Of a DNA stretch of 64,000 bases, positions 1 to 9,360 are shown piece by piece. Below the pieces are notes generated by a model. It was not told where the DNA came from. It saw nothing but the letters and a program-made list of their open reading frames with translations, and ran no database searches. Position 1 is the first letter of the stretch. Each line of letters opens with the position of its first letter. The DNA comes from Pseudomonas sp. MIACH (GTDB lineage Bacteria > Pseudomonadota > Gammaproteobacteria > Pseudomonadales > Pseudomonadaceae), in the NCBI RefSeq assembly GCF_001269925.1, contig NZ_LHVO01000002.1:1-64000 (forward strand). Reading direction: 5' to 3'. The position numbers and the translations under genes were made by a program.

Positions 1-74
1 TTGATTTTGCTATCAACCGATTGAAACTGATTAAAAAACCACCAATAAATCCCCTTCTATATAGAAGAAAACAC

Positions 75-1295
75 TTAGATAACTCCCGCTGCCCTCAACG
101 CATCCACATTCGCGGGGGCAAGACCCAACACGCTCTGCAGCACCTGGGCCGTATGCTGCCCCAACAAAGGAGGGGCAGTACGGTACTCCACAGGCGTCTT
201 GGATAATCGAATCGGACTGGCAACCAGCGGCACCATCCCCGCCAGCGCATGCGGCAGCTGTATCGCCAACCCCCGCGCCTTCACCTGAGGATCGGCAAAT
301 ACCTGCGCCAGGTCATTTATCGGCCCACAAGGCACACCAACCCGCTCCAACTGCGACACCCACTCAGCCGTCGTCTTGAAGACTGTAGCCTGGCGAATCA
401 ATGGAATCAGCTCAGCGCGGTTGGCTACCCGCACCTTATTAGTAGAGAACCGCGGGTCATCCGCCCATTGCGGCTGTCCAGCCACTTCGGCGAACTTACG
501 AAATTGCCCGTCATTACCCACCGTCAGGATGAAATCGCCATCGGCTGTAGGGAAATCCTGATAAGGCACGATATTCGGATGAGCATTACCCAGTCGTTTT
601 GGCGCCGCTCCCGTCGTCAAGTAGTTCATCGCCTGGTTAGCCAGGCAGGCCACCTGCACATCAAGCAACGCCATATCGATATGCTGCCCACCACCGTCAT
701 GATCCCGATGCGCCAGCGCAGCAAGGATCGCCACCGTCGAGTAGAGCCCAGTGAGAATGTCAGTCAACGCCACCCCCACCTTCACCGGCCCGGCCCCATT
801 GTCACCCTCTGGCCGGCCGGTAAGACTCATCAGCCCGCCCAACCCCTGGATCATGAAGTCATACCCCGCGCGCGCGGCATAAGGCCCCGTCTGACCAAAG
901 CCGGTGATCGAGCAATAGATCAACTCCGGATTCACTTTCTTGAGCGAGTCGTAGTCCAGCCCATACGCCGCCAGACCACCCACCTTGAAGTTCTCGATCA
1001 GGATGTCGGACTTGGCCGCCAGATCGCGCACCAGTTGCTGCCCCTCCGGTCGCGTGAAGTCGATAGTCACCGACTCTTTGTTGCGATTAGCCGACAGGTA
1101 ATACGCCGCCTCACTGGTGTTCTCGTCATAAACATCCTTAAGGAAGGGCGGTCCCCAGGCGCGCGTATCGTCACCGCTACCAGGTCGCTCGACCTTGATC
1201 ACCTCAGCCCCAAGGTCCGCAAGGATCTGCCCGGACCAAGGGCCCGCCAACACTCGTGACAAATCCAGTACCCGCAGATGCGAAAGCGCGCCCAT
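75..1295 (-). CDS. Family III CoA-transferase (CaiB/BaiF)
   Basis: This 406-residue protein has the full length and N-terminal pattern of family III CoA-transferases (LRVLDLSRVLAGPW near residue 7, LADLGAEVIKVE near 26). The motif GYDFMIQG places the expected catalytic aspartate at about residue 146. The family moves CoA between carboxylic acids in the cytoplasm. It lies 12 bases downstream of glutaryl-CoA dehydrogenase on the same strand, so the two are probably one operon, and the likely role is succinyl-CoA:glutarate CoA transfer feeding GcdH. The substrate is inferred from the neighbour only; the family assignment is firm. Confidence 0.9.
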   Translation of the reverse strand: MGALSHLRVLDLSRVLAGPWSGQILADLGAEVIKVERPGSGDDTRAWGPPFLKDVYDENTSEAAYYLSANRNKESVTIDFTRPEGQQLVRDLAAKSDILIENFKVGGLAAYGLDYDSLKKVNPELIYCSITGFGQTGPYAARAGYDFMIQGLGGLMSLTGRPEGDNGAGPVKVGVALTDILTGLYSTVAILAALAHRDHDGGGQHIDMALLDVQVACLANQAMNYLTTGAAPKRLGNAHPNIVPYQDFPTADGDFILTVGNDGQFRKFAEVAGQPQWADDPRFSTNKVRVANRAELIPLIRQATVFKTTAEWVSQLERVGVPCGPINDLAQVFADPQVKARGLAIQLPHALAGMVPLVASPIRLSKTPVEYRTAPPLLGQHTAQVLQSVLGLAPANVDALRAAGVI

Positions 1296-1307
1296 GCCGT
1301 CCTCCTA

Positions 1308-2489
1308 TTAATAGAACGCTTGAAGACCGGTTTGCGCGCGCCCCAGAATCAAGGCGTGCACGTCATGGGTACCTTCATAGGTATTAACCACCTCCAGGTT
1401 CACTAAATGACGCGCCACCCCGAACTCATCGGAGATACCGTTGCCACCCAGCATGTCCCGCGCCATACGCGCAATGTCCAAAGACTTGCCACACGAGTTG
1501 CGCTTCATGATCGATGTGATTTCTACCGCAGCGGTTCCTTCATCCTTCATACGCCCCAGACGCAGGCAACCTTGCAGCGCCAGCGTGATCTCGGTCTGCA
1601 TATCGGCCAGCTTCTTCTGGATCAATTGAGTTGCCGCCAATGGACGGCCAAACTGCTGGCGATCCAGTGTGTACTGGCGTGCGGTGTGCCAACAGAACTC
1701 GGCAGCCCCCAAAGCCCCCCAGGAGATGCCATAGCGCGCCGAGTTCAAGCAGGTGAAAGGCCCCTTCAAGCCACGCACATCCGGGAAGATGTTTTCCTCC
1801 GGCACGAACACGTTATCCATCACAATCTCACCCGTGATGGAGGCGCGCAGGCCGACCTTGCCGTGAATCGCCGGCGCACTCAGACCTTTCCAGCCTTTCT
1901 CCAGGACAAATCCACGAATATCGCCAGCGTCATCCTTGCCCCACACCACAAACACGTCCGCAATCGGGCTATTGGTGATCCACATCTTTGCGCCCGTCAG
2001 GCTGTAGCCGCCATCCACCTTGCGCGCACGGGTAATCATCGCGCCAGGATCGGAACCGTGGTCAGGCTCGGTCAGACCAAAACAGCCAATCCATTCGCCC
2101 GAGGCCAATTTCGGCAAATACTTCTGTTTTTGCGCTTCGGTGCCAAACTCGTTGATAGGCACCATCACCAGTGACGACTGCACACTCATCATCGAGCGAT
2201 AGCCGGAATCAACGCGCTCAACTTCACGCGCAATCAAGCCGTAGCTGACGTAGCTCAAGCCACTGCCTCCGTACTGCTCAGGGATCATCGCACCCAGCAA
2301 TCCGGTCTCACCCATTTCGCGGAAAATCGCCGGGTCAGTCTTTTCATGGCGAAAGGCTTCAAGTACACGCGGAGCCAGCTTGTCCTGGGCGAATTGCTCA
2401 GCACTGTCGCGCACCATGCGCTCTTCTTCGGTGAGCTGTTGATCCAGCAACAGTGGATCGATCCAGTTGAAGCTTGCCTTGCCCGCCAT
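1308..2489 (-). CDS. gcdH: Glutaryl-CoA dehydrogenase
   Basis: A 393-residue acyl-CoA dehydrogenase. The C-terminal motif [14 protein letters not shown] contains the catalytic glutamate in the arrangement of glutaryl-CoA dehydrogenases, and the FAD/substrate motif [14 protein letters not shown] is present mid-protein. The reaction is FAD-dependent oxidative decarboxylation of glutaryl-CoA to crotonyl-CoA in lysine and glutarate breakdown. The frame stays open for 28 more codons upstream, but I chose the ATG at 2489 because the family starts near [13 protein letters not shown] and the upstream part looks untranslated. The gene is upstream of a CoA-transferase and divergent from a LysR regulator, the usual pseudomonad gcd arrangement. 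Confidence 0.95.
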   Translation of the reverse strand: MAGKASFNWIDPLLLDQQLTEEERMVRDSAEQFAQDKLAPRVLEAFRHEKTDPAIFREMGETGLLGAMIPEQYGGSGLSYVSYGLIAREVERVDSGYRSMMSVQSSLVMVPINEFGTEAQKQKYLPKLASGEWIGCFGLTEPDHGSDPGAMITRARKVDGGYSLTGAKMWITNSPIADVFVVWGKDDAGDIRGFVLEKGWKGLSAPAIHGKVGLRASITGEIVMDNVFVPEENIFPDVRGLKGPFTCLNSARYGISWGALGAAEFCWHTARQYTLDRQQFGRPLAATQLIQKKLADMQTEITLALQGCLRLGRMKDEGTAAVEITSIMKRNSCGKSLDIARMARDMLGGNGISDEFGVARHLVNLEVVNTYEGTHDVHALILGRAQTGLQAFY

Positions 2490-2647
2490 GAATAAGTCCT
2501 CGCAAAGAAAAAACAGAAGTCGTGGATGGAGCCTAGGCCGGACAGGCAGGGAGAGCAAACGAGGTTTCTGCATAGCCTTGTGCTAATTTCTCACTCCGTA
2601 ACCCCAAAAAAGGCCAAGTTGCGCCTCTTTATGTGAGGACAAGGTAC

Positions 2648-3547
2648 ATGCGCAGAAAAATCCCCAGCACCACCGCTCTTGTCAGTTTTGAAGCAGCTGC
2701 CCGCCACGAGAGCTTTACCAAGGCGGCACAGGAGCTTTCCATTACCCAAGGCGCCATTTGCCGACAGATCGCCAGTTTGGAGGAGTTTTTAAGTGTCGAG
2801 CTGTTTCGGCGCTCGCGGCGCGGGGTAAAGCTGACGGAAGCAGGGCTGTCCTATAGCCGCAGGGTCGCAGCCCAGCTGGATGCCGTGGAGCGAGACACCC
2901 TGTCAGTGATGGGCCAGCAGGGTGCCAACACCATTGAGCTGGCCGTAGTACCCACCTTCGGTACGCAATGGTTGATCCCTCGCCTCAAGGACTTTCAACG
3001 ACAGCATCCGGAGGTGACGGTAAACCTGACCAACCGCACACGCCCCTTTCTGTTTGCCGATACCGAATTCGACGCTGCAATCTACTTCGGCGACGCCGAT
3101 TGGTCCGGCACCGAATCCCACAAACTCATGGGAGAAAACCCTGTCCCCGTGTGCAGCCCGCGGCTGTTGGGCGAATTCAAGCGATTAACTCCGCAGAAGA
3201 TCGCAGAACTGCCATTGCTGCAGCAGACCACCCGCCCTTACGCCTGGCGCCAATGGTTCAACGCCCAACAACTGAACGTCCCCCGCGACATGACAGGCCC
3301 ACGCTACGAGCTATTCTCGATGTTGTCCCAAGCCGCCATGCATGACATGGGCATTGCACTGATACCGCCGTTCCTTATCCAGCGAGAGCTGGACGAGCAT
3401 CGACTAGTAATCGCCAGCGCTGAAGCACTGACCAGTTCAAAGGCTTATTACCTGATGATTCCTGACAGAAAAGTCGAATCCGCATCGCTGCAAGCGTTCA
3501 GGGACTGGCTGATCGACCAATCACAGCGCTACAGCCCCAGCACTTAA
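2648..3547 (+). CDS. gcdR: LysR-type regulator of glutarate genes (GcdR-like)
   Basis: A 299-residue LysR family protein: an N-terminal winged helix-turn-helix (TTALVSFEAAARHESFTKA, then SITQGAICRQIASLE) and a C-terminal substrate-binding domain. It is transcribed divergently from gcdH across a short spacer, the standard layout for a LysR regulator and its target, and PAO1 has a LysR gene in the same place. The ATG at 2648 follows an AGGACAAGG-type ribosome site; a GTG five codons upstream is also open. An inducer such as glutarate or glutaryl-CoA is inference from context. Confidence 0.88.
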   Translation: MRRKIPSTTALVSFEAAARHESFTKAAQELSITQGAICRQIASLEEFLSVELFRRSRRGVKLTEAGLSYSRRVAAQLDAVERDTLSVMGQQGANTIELAVVPTFGTQWLIPRLKDFQRQHPEVTVNLTNRTRPFLFADTEFDAAIYFGDADWSGTESHKLMGENPVPVCSPRLLGEFKRLTPQKIAELPLLQQTTRPYAWRQWFNAQQLNVPRDMTGPRYELFSMLSQAAMHDMGIALIPPFLIQRELDEHRLVIASAEALTSSKAYYLMIPDRKVESASLQAFRDWLIDQSQRYSPST

Positions 3548-3563
3548 AGGGAAAACCCAACAT

Positions 3564-3581
3564 ACTGACTTTGTAGTCAGT
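3564..3581 (+). terminator. Short hairpin after the LysR gene
   Basis: ACTGACT (3564-3570) and AGTCAGT (3575-3581) form a perfect 7-bp stem with a TTGT loop, 17 bases after the stop codon. It is followed by TTAAAT and not by a clean T-run, so it is only a weak intrinsic terminator candidate. Confidence 0.4.
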
Positions 3582-3998
3582 TAAATCTATATCCTACAGA
3601 TATACGTATATGTCGCATTTAAGCAGACTGTACTTATCGGTCGAATCAATGCTTAAAGCCATGATTTTCGTGGCTTACAGCGACTCTCAACGGTCAATGC
3701 GCGACTATTCACACCAAGGATGGCAAAACACACACGAATCAGCTGAAGCCCTTTAAGCACCTGTATTTAAAGAGGTTATTACGACGTATTGCGACAATCA
3801 GTCACAGGGTGACTTGTAGTTAATTTTTCGTCACCCGTCATAATCCCTTGAAGGCCGTAAAGTTCGCCTGCAAAATGCCGCGCCCCGCTGTCATTTCAGC
3901 GGGATCGTGCTGATCGGCCGCCCCAGTTGCGCCACTCACGGTGCACTGGCCTTTTTACAAAAAGATCAAAAGCAAAAAGATCATGCAGGAGATTTGAC
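3582..3998. other. Non-coding spacer before the pnt operon
   Basis: About 420 bases with no convincing gene. The first half is AT-rich compared with its surroundings, which fits a promoter region for pntAA. Close to the gene there is a direct repeat of AAAAAGATCA (about 3958-3967 and 3975-3984), and AGGAGAT supplies the ribosome site. No riboswitch or small RNA signature was recognised. Confidence 0.5.
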
Positions 3999-5120
3999 GT
4001 GCACATTGGTGTTCCTCTCGAAACCCAGACCGGTGAAACGCGGGTGCCTGCCACCCCGGAAACCATCAAGAAGCTGATCGGCCAGGGCCATAAGGTCACT
4101 GTTCAAAGCGGCGCAGGCCTCAACGCCAGCATCGTAGACAGTGCCTATGAAACGGCAGGCGCGACCATTGGCAGTGCCAGCGATGCGTTTGGCGCCGAGC
4201 TGATTCTCAAGGTGGTGGCCCCCAACGACAGCGAACTGGCGCTGATTAAAAGCGGCACCGTGTTGGTGGGCATGCTCAATCCGTTCAGCAACGAAACCAT
4301 TGCCAAGTTAGCCGGGCAGGGCATCACAGCCTTTGCACTGGAAGCCGCGCCGCGTACCTCGCGAGCCCAGAGCCTCGACGTGCTGTCGTCCCAGGCCAAC
4401 ATCGCCGGCTATAAAGCCGTGCTGCTCGCCGCCCATCACTACCCGCGCTTCATGCCGATGTTGATGACCGCGGCAGGCACTGTGAAAGCCGCGCGCGTGC
4501 TGATCCTCGGCGCCGGTGTTGCAGGCCTTCAAGCCATCGCCACGGCGAAACGCCTGGGTGCCGTGATCGAAGCGTCCGACGTACGCCCAGCCGTAAAAGA
4601 GCAGATCGAATCCCTAGGCGCCAAGTTCGTCGACGTGCCTTACGAAACCGACGAAGAACGCGAATGCGCCGTCGGCGTCGGCGGCTATGCCCGCCCGATG
4701 CCCACCAGTTGGATGCAGCGCCAAGCCCTGGCCGTGCATGAGCGCGCCAAGCAGGCCGACATCGTCATCACTACCGCCCTGATTCCCGGCCGTAAAGCAC
4801 CGACCTTGCTCAGCGCCGAAACCGTCGCGCAAATGAAGCCCGGCTCGGTAGTGATCGACCTCGCTGCCGCCCAAGGCGGCAACTGCCCACTGACTGTCGC
4901 CGACCAAGTCGTCGTGGAAAACGGCGTGATCATCTGCGGCCCGACCAACCTGGCCGGTGCGGTCGCCGCCGATGCGTCGGCCTTGTATGCACGCAACCTG
5001 CTGGACTTCCTGAAGCTGGTCTTCACCAAGGAAGGGCAGTTTGAAATCAACCTCGAAGACGACATCGTCGCCGCGTGCCTGATGTGCCGCGACGGCCAAG
5101 TCATCCGCAAAAACGCCTAA
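3999..5120 (+). CDS. pntAA: NAD(P) transhydrogenase subunit alpha, part 1
   Basis: A 373-residue soluble NAD(H)-binding component (domain I) of the proton-translocating transhydrogenase. The start MHIGVPLET...GETRVPATPE is typical of the alanine dehydrogenase/PNT family, and the Rossmann motif VLILGAGVAGLQAIATAKRL sits near residue 170. I used the GTG at 3999 because AGGAG lies seven bases upstream and family similarity begins there, although the frame is open further 5'. It is followed closely by pntAB and pntB. Splitting the alpha subunit into two genes is usual in pseudomonads. The complex couples hydride transfer from NADH to NADP+ to proton entry. Confidence 0.96.
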   Translation: MHIGVPLETQTGETRVPATPETIKKLIGQGHKVTVQSGAGLNASIVDSAYETAGATIGSASDAFGAELILKVVAPNDSELALIKSGTVLVGMLNPFSNETIAKLAGQGITAFALEAAPRTSRAQSLDVLSSQANIAGYKAVLLAAHHYPRFMPMLMTAAGTVKAARVLILGAGVAGLQAIATAKRLGAVIEASDVRPAVKEQIESLGAKFVDVPYETDEERECAVGVGGYARPMPTSWMQRQALAVHERAKQADIVITTALIPGRKAPTLLSAETVAQMKPGSVVIDLAAAQGGNCPLTVADQVVVENGVIICGPTNLAGAVAADASALYARNLLDFLKLVFTKEGQFEINLEDDIVAACLMCRDGQVIRKNA

Positions 5121-5135
5121 GCAGGGATTCAGACG

Positions 5136-5456
5136 ATGGAAGAGCTTATCTCCCCCGGTATCTACAACCTGATCATCTTTGTGCTGGCGATTTATGTCGG
5201 TTACCACGTGGTCTGGAACGTCACACCCGCGCTGCACACACCACTGATGGCGGTGACCAACGCGATTTCGGCGATCGTGATTGTCGGCGCCATGCTCGCC
5301 GCCGCGCTGACCGTGACTCCGCTGGGCAAGACCATGGGCACTCTGGCCGTGGCCCTGGCGGCGGTTAACGTGTTCGGTGGGTTCCTGGTAACCCGCCGGA
5401 TGCTTGAGATGTTCAAGAAGAAAGCCCCGAAAGTAAAAGAAGAGGCGCCGAAGTAA
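5136..5456 (+). CDS. pntAB: NAD(P) transhydrogenase subunit alpha, part 2
   Basis: A 106-residue membrane protein with three to four hydrophobic helices ([49 protein letters not shown]) and a basic tail. It corresponds to the N-terminal membrane part of domain II that is fused to PntA in enteric bacteria. It lies 15 bases after pntAA, and its stop codon overlaps the pntB start (TAATG), indicating translational coupling in the operon. Confidence 0.95.
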   Translation: MEELISPGIYNLIIFVLAIYVGYHVVWNVTPALHTPLMAVTNAISAIVIVGAMLAAALTVTPLGKTMGTLAVALAAVNVFGGFLVTRRMLEMFKKKAPKVKEEAPK

Positions 5457-6892
5457 TGAGCATGAATCTCGTGACGACGCTCTACCTGATCGCGTCGATC
5501 TGCTTTATCCAGGCCCTCAAAGGGCTGTCACACCCCACCACGTCGCGTCGCGGCAACCTGTTCGGCATGCTCGGCATGGCGCTGGCGGTCCTCACCACCG
5601 TGGGCCTCATCTATAAGCTCGGCGCTGAGCTGGCCACCGCCGGCATCGGCTATGTGATCGTCGGCCTGCTGGTCGGCGGCACCGCCGGCTCGATCATGGC
5701 CAAGCGCGTAGAAATGACCAAGATGCCGGAACTGGTCGCCTTCATGCACAGCATGATCGGCCTGGCCGCAGTGTTTATTGCGATTGCCGCCGTGGTCGAG
5801 CCGCAGTCACTGGGCATCGTCAAACACCTGGGCGACGCGATCCCGGCGGGTAATCGTCTGGAACTGTTCCTCGGCGCGGCCATCGGTGCGATTACCTTCT
5901 CCGGTTCGGTGATCGCGTTCGGCAAACTCTCGGGCAAGTACAAGTTCCGCCTGTTCCAAGGCGCACCGGTACAGTTCGGCAGCCAGCACAAATTGAACCT
6001 GGTGCTTGGCCTGCTGACCCTGGGTCTGGGCCTGGCGTTCATGTTCACCGGCAACCTCAGCGCCTTCGCCTTGATGCTGGCCCTGGCGTTCGTGCTCGGT
6101 GTGCTGATCATCATCCCGATTGGCGGCGCCGACATGCCGGTGGTGGTGTCAATGCTCAACAGCTATTCCGGCTGGGCAGCGGCGGGGATCGGCTTCTCGC
6201 TGAACAACTCGATGCTGATCATCGCCGGCTCTCTGGTGGGCTCCAGCGGTGCGATTCTGTCGTACATCATGTGCAAGGCGATGAACCGTTCCTTCTTTAA
6301 TGTGCTGCTCGGCGGTTTCGGCAATGCGCCGGATGCCGGTGCTGCAGCGGGCTCTAAAGAAGCGCGCCCAGTGAAATCCGGTTCGGCTGACGACGCGACC
6401 TTCCTGCTGACCAATGCCGACACGGTCATCATCGTTCCAGGCTATGGCCTGGCCGTGGCACGGGCACAGCATGCGCTGAAGGAACTGACCGAGAAGCTGA
6501 CCCACCGTGGCGTGACCGTGAAATACGCGATCCACCCGGTGGCCGGCCGTATGCCTGGGCATATGAACGTCCTACTCGCCGAGGCCGAAGTGCCCTACGA
6601 CCAGGTGTTCGAGATGGAGGATATCAACTCCGAATTCGGCCAGGCTGACGTGGTGCTGGTGCTGGGCGCGAACGACGTGGTCAACCCGGCCGCGAAGAAC
6701 GACCCCAACTCGCCGATTGCCGGCATGCCGATCCTGGAAGCGTTCAAGGCCAAGACCATCATCGTCAACAAGCGCTCGATGGCCAGTGGTTATGCCGGCT
6801 TGGATAACGAACTGTTCTATCTGGACAAGACCATGATGGTCTTTGGTGATGCCAAGAAGGTCATTGAAGATATGGTCAAGGCCGTCGAGTAA
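5456..6892 (+). CDS. pntB: NAD(P) transhydrogenase subunit beta
   Basis: A 478-residue protein with eight or nine membrane helices in the first 260 residues (rest of the proton channel, domain II), then a soluble NADP(H)-binding domain III with the motif VIIVPGYGLAVARAQHAL and VLGANDVVNPAA. Its length is normal for the family. It completes the PntAA-PntAB-PntB complex in the inner membrane, which supplies NADPH at the expense of the proton gradient. A hairpin terminator follows within 25 bases. Confidence 0.97.
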   Translation: MSMNLVTTLYLIASICFIQALKGLSHPTTSRRGNLFGMLGMALAVLTTVGLIYKLGAELATAGIGYVIVGLLVGGTAGSIMAKRVEMTKMPELVAFMHSMIGLAAVFIAIAAVVEPQSLGIVKHLGDAIPAGNRLELFLGAAIGAITFSGSVIAFGKLSGKYKFRLFQGAPVQFGSQHKLNLVLGLLTLGLGLAFMFTGNLSAFALMLALAFVLGVLIIIPIGGADMPVVVSMLNSYSGWAAAGIGFSLNNSMLIIAGSLVGSSGAILSYIMCKAMNRSFFNVLLGGFGNAPDAGAAAGSKEARPVKSGSADDATFLLTNADTVIIVPGYGLAVARAQHALKELTEKLTHRGVTVKYAIHPVAGRMPGHMNVLLAEAEVPYDQVFEMEDINSEFGQADVVLVLGANDVVNPAAKNDPNSPIAGMPILEAFKAKTIIVNKRSMASGYAGLDNELFYLDKTMMVFGDAKKVIEDMVKAVE

Positions 6893-6914
6893 CACTGCGC
6901 CAGCGCAATACCCG

Positions 6915-6948
6915 AAACCCTGGCCTCCAGTAGGCTGGGGTTTTTTAT
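6915..6948 (+). terminator. Intrinsic terminator of the pnt operon
   Basis: CCCTGGCCT and AGGCTGGGG pair around a CCAGT loop, with two G-T wobbles, and are followed directly by six T residues. The position just after pntB fits the operon end. Confidence 0.8.
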
Positions 6949-7072
6949 TACCCCCATGAAACCCGACCAAAGGCTCTAAATCGCTACTCGGCATTCGACC
7001 ATGGTAGCGGGCCGAAATTTTTTGAAATCACTACACTGCCCACCTTGCTTCCGTAGCCTGAGATAACAATTC

Positions 7073-8566
7073 ATGTACCGTGATCGTATCCGCTTGCCTT
7101 CGTTGTTGAACAAGGTCATGAGCGCGGCAGATGCCGCCGCACTGATCGAGGACGGCATGACCGTCGGCATGAGCGGCTTCACCCGAGCCGGTGAAGCCAA
7201 GGCCGTCCCCCACGCCCTGGCCGAGCGCGCCAAGACATCCCCGCTGAAAATCACCCTCATGACCGGTGCCAGCCTGGGTAACGACCTGGACAAGCAACTG
7301 ACCGAAGCCGGCGTGCTGTCCCGGCGTATGCCGTTCCAGGTCGATAGCACCTTGCGCAAGGCAATCAACGCCGGCGAAGTGATGTTTATCGATCAGCACC
7401 TGTCGGAAACCGTCGAGCAACTGCGCAACAACCAGCTCAAGCTGCCGGACATTGCCGTCATCGAGGCCGTCGCGATCACCGAGCAAGGCCATATCGTGCC
7501 CACCACGTCCGTGGGTAACTCCGCCAGCTTCGCGATTTTCGCCAAGCAAGTGATCGTCGAGATCAACATGGCGCACAACCCGAATCTGGAAGGGTTGCAC
7601 GACATCTATATACCGACTTACCGGCCGACCCGTACGCCGATTCCTCTGGTGAAAGTCGACGACCGCATCGGCAGTACTGCGATCCCGATCCCGCCAGAGA
7701 AGATCGTCGCCATCGTGATCACCAACCAGGCAGACTCTGCCTCCACCGTGACGCCACCGGACAGCGACACTCAGGGCATCGCCAACCACCTGATCAACTT
7801 CCTCAAGCAGGAAGTGGACGCCGGGCGCATGACCAACAAGCTCGGCCCGCTGCAGGCGGGGATCGGCAACATTGCCAACGCGGTGATGTGCGGCCTGATC
7901 GACTCGCCATTCGAAGACCTGACCATGTACTCGGAGGTGTTGCAGGACTCGACATTCGACCTGATCGACGCCGGCAAACTGAGCTTCGCCTCGGGCAGCT
8001 CGATCACCTTGTCGGAGCGGCGCAATGCCGACGTATTCGGCAACCTGGAGCATTACAAAGACAAGCTGGTGCTGCGCCCGCAGGAAATCTCCAATCACCC
8101 TGAAGTGGTGCGGCGCCTGGGGATTATCGGCATCAACACCGCGCTGGAGTTCGATATCTACGGCAACGTCAACTCCACCCACATCTGCGGCACGCGGATG
8201 ATGAACGGCATTGGCGGTTCCGGCGACTTCGCGCGCAACGCGCACCTGGCGATCTTCGTCACCAAATCGATTGCCAAGGGCGGCGCGATTTCCAGCGTGG
8301 TGCCAATGGTCAGCCATGTGGATCACACCGAGCACGACGTCGACATTCTGGTGACCGAAGTAGGCCTCGCCGATCTGCGCGGCCTGGCACCACGAGAGCG
8401 AGCCCGGGTGATCATCGATAACTGTGTGCATCCGGCGTACCGCGATGCGTTGAACAGTTACTTCGTATCCGCCTGTGCCATCGGTGGCCACACGCCGCAC
8501 ATCCTGCGTGAAGCACTGAGTTGGCACATTAACCTGGAAGAAACCGGGCATATGCTCAAGGCGTGA
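7073..8566 (+). CDS. Acetyl-CoA hydrolase/succinyl-CoA:acetate CoA-transferase family
   Basis: A 497-residue family I CoA-transferase of the acetyl-CoA hydrolase/transferase type. GMTVGMSGFTRAGEAKAVP near residue 28, the oxyanion-loop motif QAGIGNIANAV near 261, and MYSEVLQD with the candidate catalytic glutamate near residue 288 match AarC/ScpC-type enzymes. It would exchange CoA between acetate and succinyl-CoA or hydrolyse acetyl-CoA in the cytoplasm. It is a single-gene unit followed by a 10-bp hairpin. Which reaction dominates cannot be read from sequence. Confidence 0.92.
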   Translation: MYRDRIRLPSLLNKVMSAADAAALIEDGMTVGMSGFTRAGEAKAVPHALAERAKTSPLKITLMTGASLGNDLDKQLTEAGVLSRRMPFQVDSTLRKAINAGEVMFIDQHLSETVEQLRNNQLKLPDIAVIEAVAITEQGHIVPTTSVGNSASFAIFAKQVIVEINMAHNPNLEGLHDIYIPTYRPTRTPIPLVKVDDRIGSTAIPIPPEKIVAIVITNQADSASTVTPPDSDTQGIANHLINFLKQEVDAGRMTNKLGPLQAGIGNIANAVMCGLIDSPFEDLTMYSEVLQDSTFDLIDAGKLSFASGSSITLSERRNADVFGNLEHYKDKLVLRPQEISNHPEVVRRLGIIGINTALEFDIYGNVNSTHICGTRMMNGIGGSGDFARNAHLAIFVTKSIAKGGAISSVVPMVSHVDHTEHDVDILVTEVGLADLRGLAPRERARVIIDNCVHPAYRDALNSYFVSACAIGGHTPHILREALSWHINLEETGHMLKA

Positions 8567-8578
8567 TTGATACAGATT

Positions 8579-8610
8579 CGAGCTGATGCAAACACAGTTT
8601 CATCAGCTCG
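8579..8610 (+). terminator. Perfect 10-bp hairpin after the CoA-transferase
   Basis: CGAGCTGATG (8579-8588) and CATCAGCTCG (8601-8610) pair exactly, and the loop can extend the stem with AAAC/GTTT. It begins 12 bases after the stop codon. There is no T-run, so it may stabilise the 3' end or terminate weakly. Confidence 0.55.
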
Positions 8611-8638
8611 ACGGCGCGCCGCACACTTCTTTAAAAAA

Positions 8639-8802
8639 CTGTACTGCTGTACCGGTCATTTCCTACAGAAATACCCCACCACAATCGAAGAAATTGCCAA
8701 TTTCGCACCATTTAAGTGCAGACAGGTACAGTTGCCCCATTTACGTACAGTACAGCACCTTTAAACAGTTAACTGGCCCCTCACAATACAGGTGAACTGT
8801 AT
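8639..8802. promoter_or_regulatory. Cluster of GTACAG/CTGTAC motifs upstream of a DUF1127 gene
   Basis: The 318-base spacer between the CoA-transferase and the first DUF1127 gene holds no clear gene but several related motifs: CTGTACTGCTGTACC (8639-8653), AGACAGGTACAGTT (8720-8733), GTACAGTACAGC (8745-8756), and the palindrome ATACAG-N5-CTGTAT (8786-8802). The first and third are near inverted copies. They look like operator half-sites for a dimeric regulator encoded elsewhere. Sites of this kind occur upstream of genes controlled by MocR/GntR-type regulators, but that assignment is a guess. Confidence 0.5.
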
Positions 8803-8884
8803 CTAGAGAGTCTTGCGCCGGAAGAGGATCATTGGCATCAGTTAAACCACTACCTAATCCCGCCACAAGCGGAAGGATGTCATC

Positions 8885-9100
8885 ATGGAACGTACACTCA
8901 GTTCCGAACTGTTCTTCGAAGAAAAAGCTGTTAACACCCAGGCTTCCCTGCCTTTGCGCGTTCTCGCCAACCTGATGTTGTGGCAGCGCCGCATCTCCAG
9001 CCGCCATCAACTGGCTCGTCTGGATTCGCGTCTGCTGGCTGACGCTGGTATCAGCGAAGCTCAACGCTACGAAGAGCTGAGCAAGCCGTTCTGGCGTTAA
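8885..9100 (+). CDS. DUF1127 small basic protein
   Basis: A 71-residue protein whose C-terminal half (HQLARLDSRLLADAGIS, then RYEELSKPFWR) is the DUF1127 (YjiS-like) domain. A GGAAGGAT ribosome site precedes the ATG. DUF1127 proteins are short arginine-rich proteins; some members bind RNA or affect phosphate, carbon or stress responses, but no role can be assigned here. A second DUF1127 gene follows 260 bases downstream, and both have the same 14-base motif upstream. A strong terminator ends this unit. Confidence 0.85.
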   Translation: MERTLSSELFFEEKAVNTQASLPLRVLANLMLWQRRISSRHQLARLDSRLLADAGISEAQRYEELSKPFWR

Positions 9101-9154
9101 TTGACGCCCGCTGGCCCTGACCCACCGGGTCCACAGCCAGCACTGATTTGTCAA

Positions 9155-9197
9155 AACAAAGCCCGCCCCGGGAGACCGGAGGCGGGCTTTGTTGTTT
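9155..9197 (+). terminator. Strong intrinsic terminator after the first DUF1127 gene
   Basis: AACAAAGCCCGCC (9155-9167) and GGCGGGCTTTGTT (9181-9193) form a perfect 13-bp stem followed by GTTT. It separates the two DUF1127 genes into different transcripts. Confidence 0.9.
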
Positions 9198-9240
9198 CCG
9201 GTGTTGCCTTTTTTCCAGGCCAAACAGAAGACGTTGATCC

Positions 9241-9283
9241 AGACAGGTACAGTTTAAAAAATATAACAGTTAAGCAGTACAAT
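9241..9283 (+). promoter_or_regulatory. Repeated AGACAGGTACAGTT motif upstream of the second DUF1127 gene
   Basis: AGACAGGTACAGTT at 9241-9254 is an exact copy of the 14-mer at 8720-8733, again about 120-165 bases before a DUF1127 start, and AACAGTTA plus GCAGTACAATT follow, echoing AACAGTTA in the first region. This suggests a shared operator and co-regulation of the two small genes. Confidence 0.5.
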
Positions 9284-9360
9284 TAAGCATTGGTGTATCT
9301 GTAACGGTCAAAGCAACTCGCCCACCATGGTGTTCCAGGACCTCATCAAAGGCGCTCACC

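Noticed and set aside
1..16. Palindrome TTGAT-N6-ATCAA at the window start, like an Anr/FNR box
   Set aside because: Anr/FNR sites have a 4-base spacer; here it is 6, and the site is downstream of a minus-strand gene with no visible gene to control.
7031..8551. 506-codon minus-strand frame opposite the CoA-transferase
   Set aside because: Antisense shadow; the plus strand has a full-length known family with catalytic motifs.
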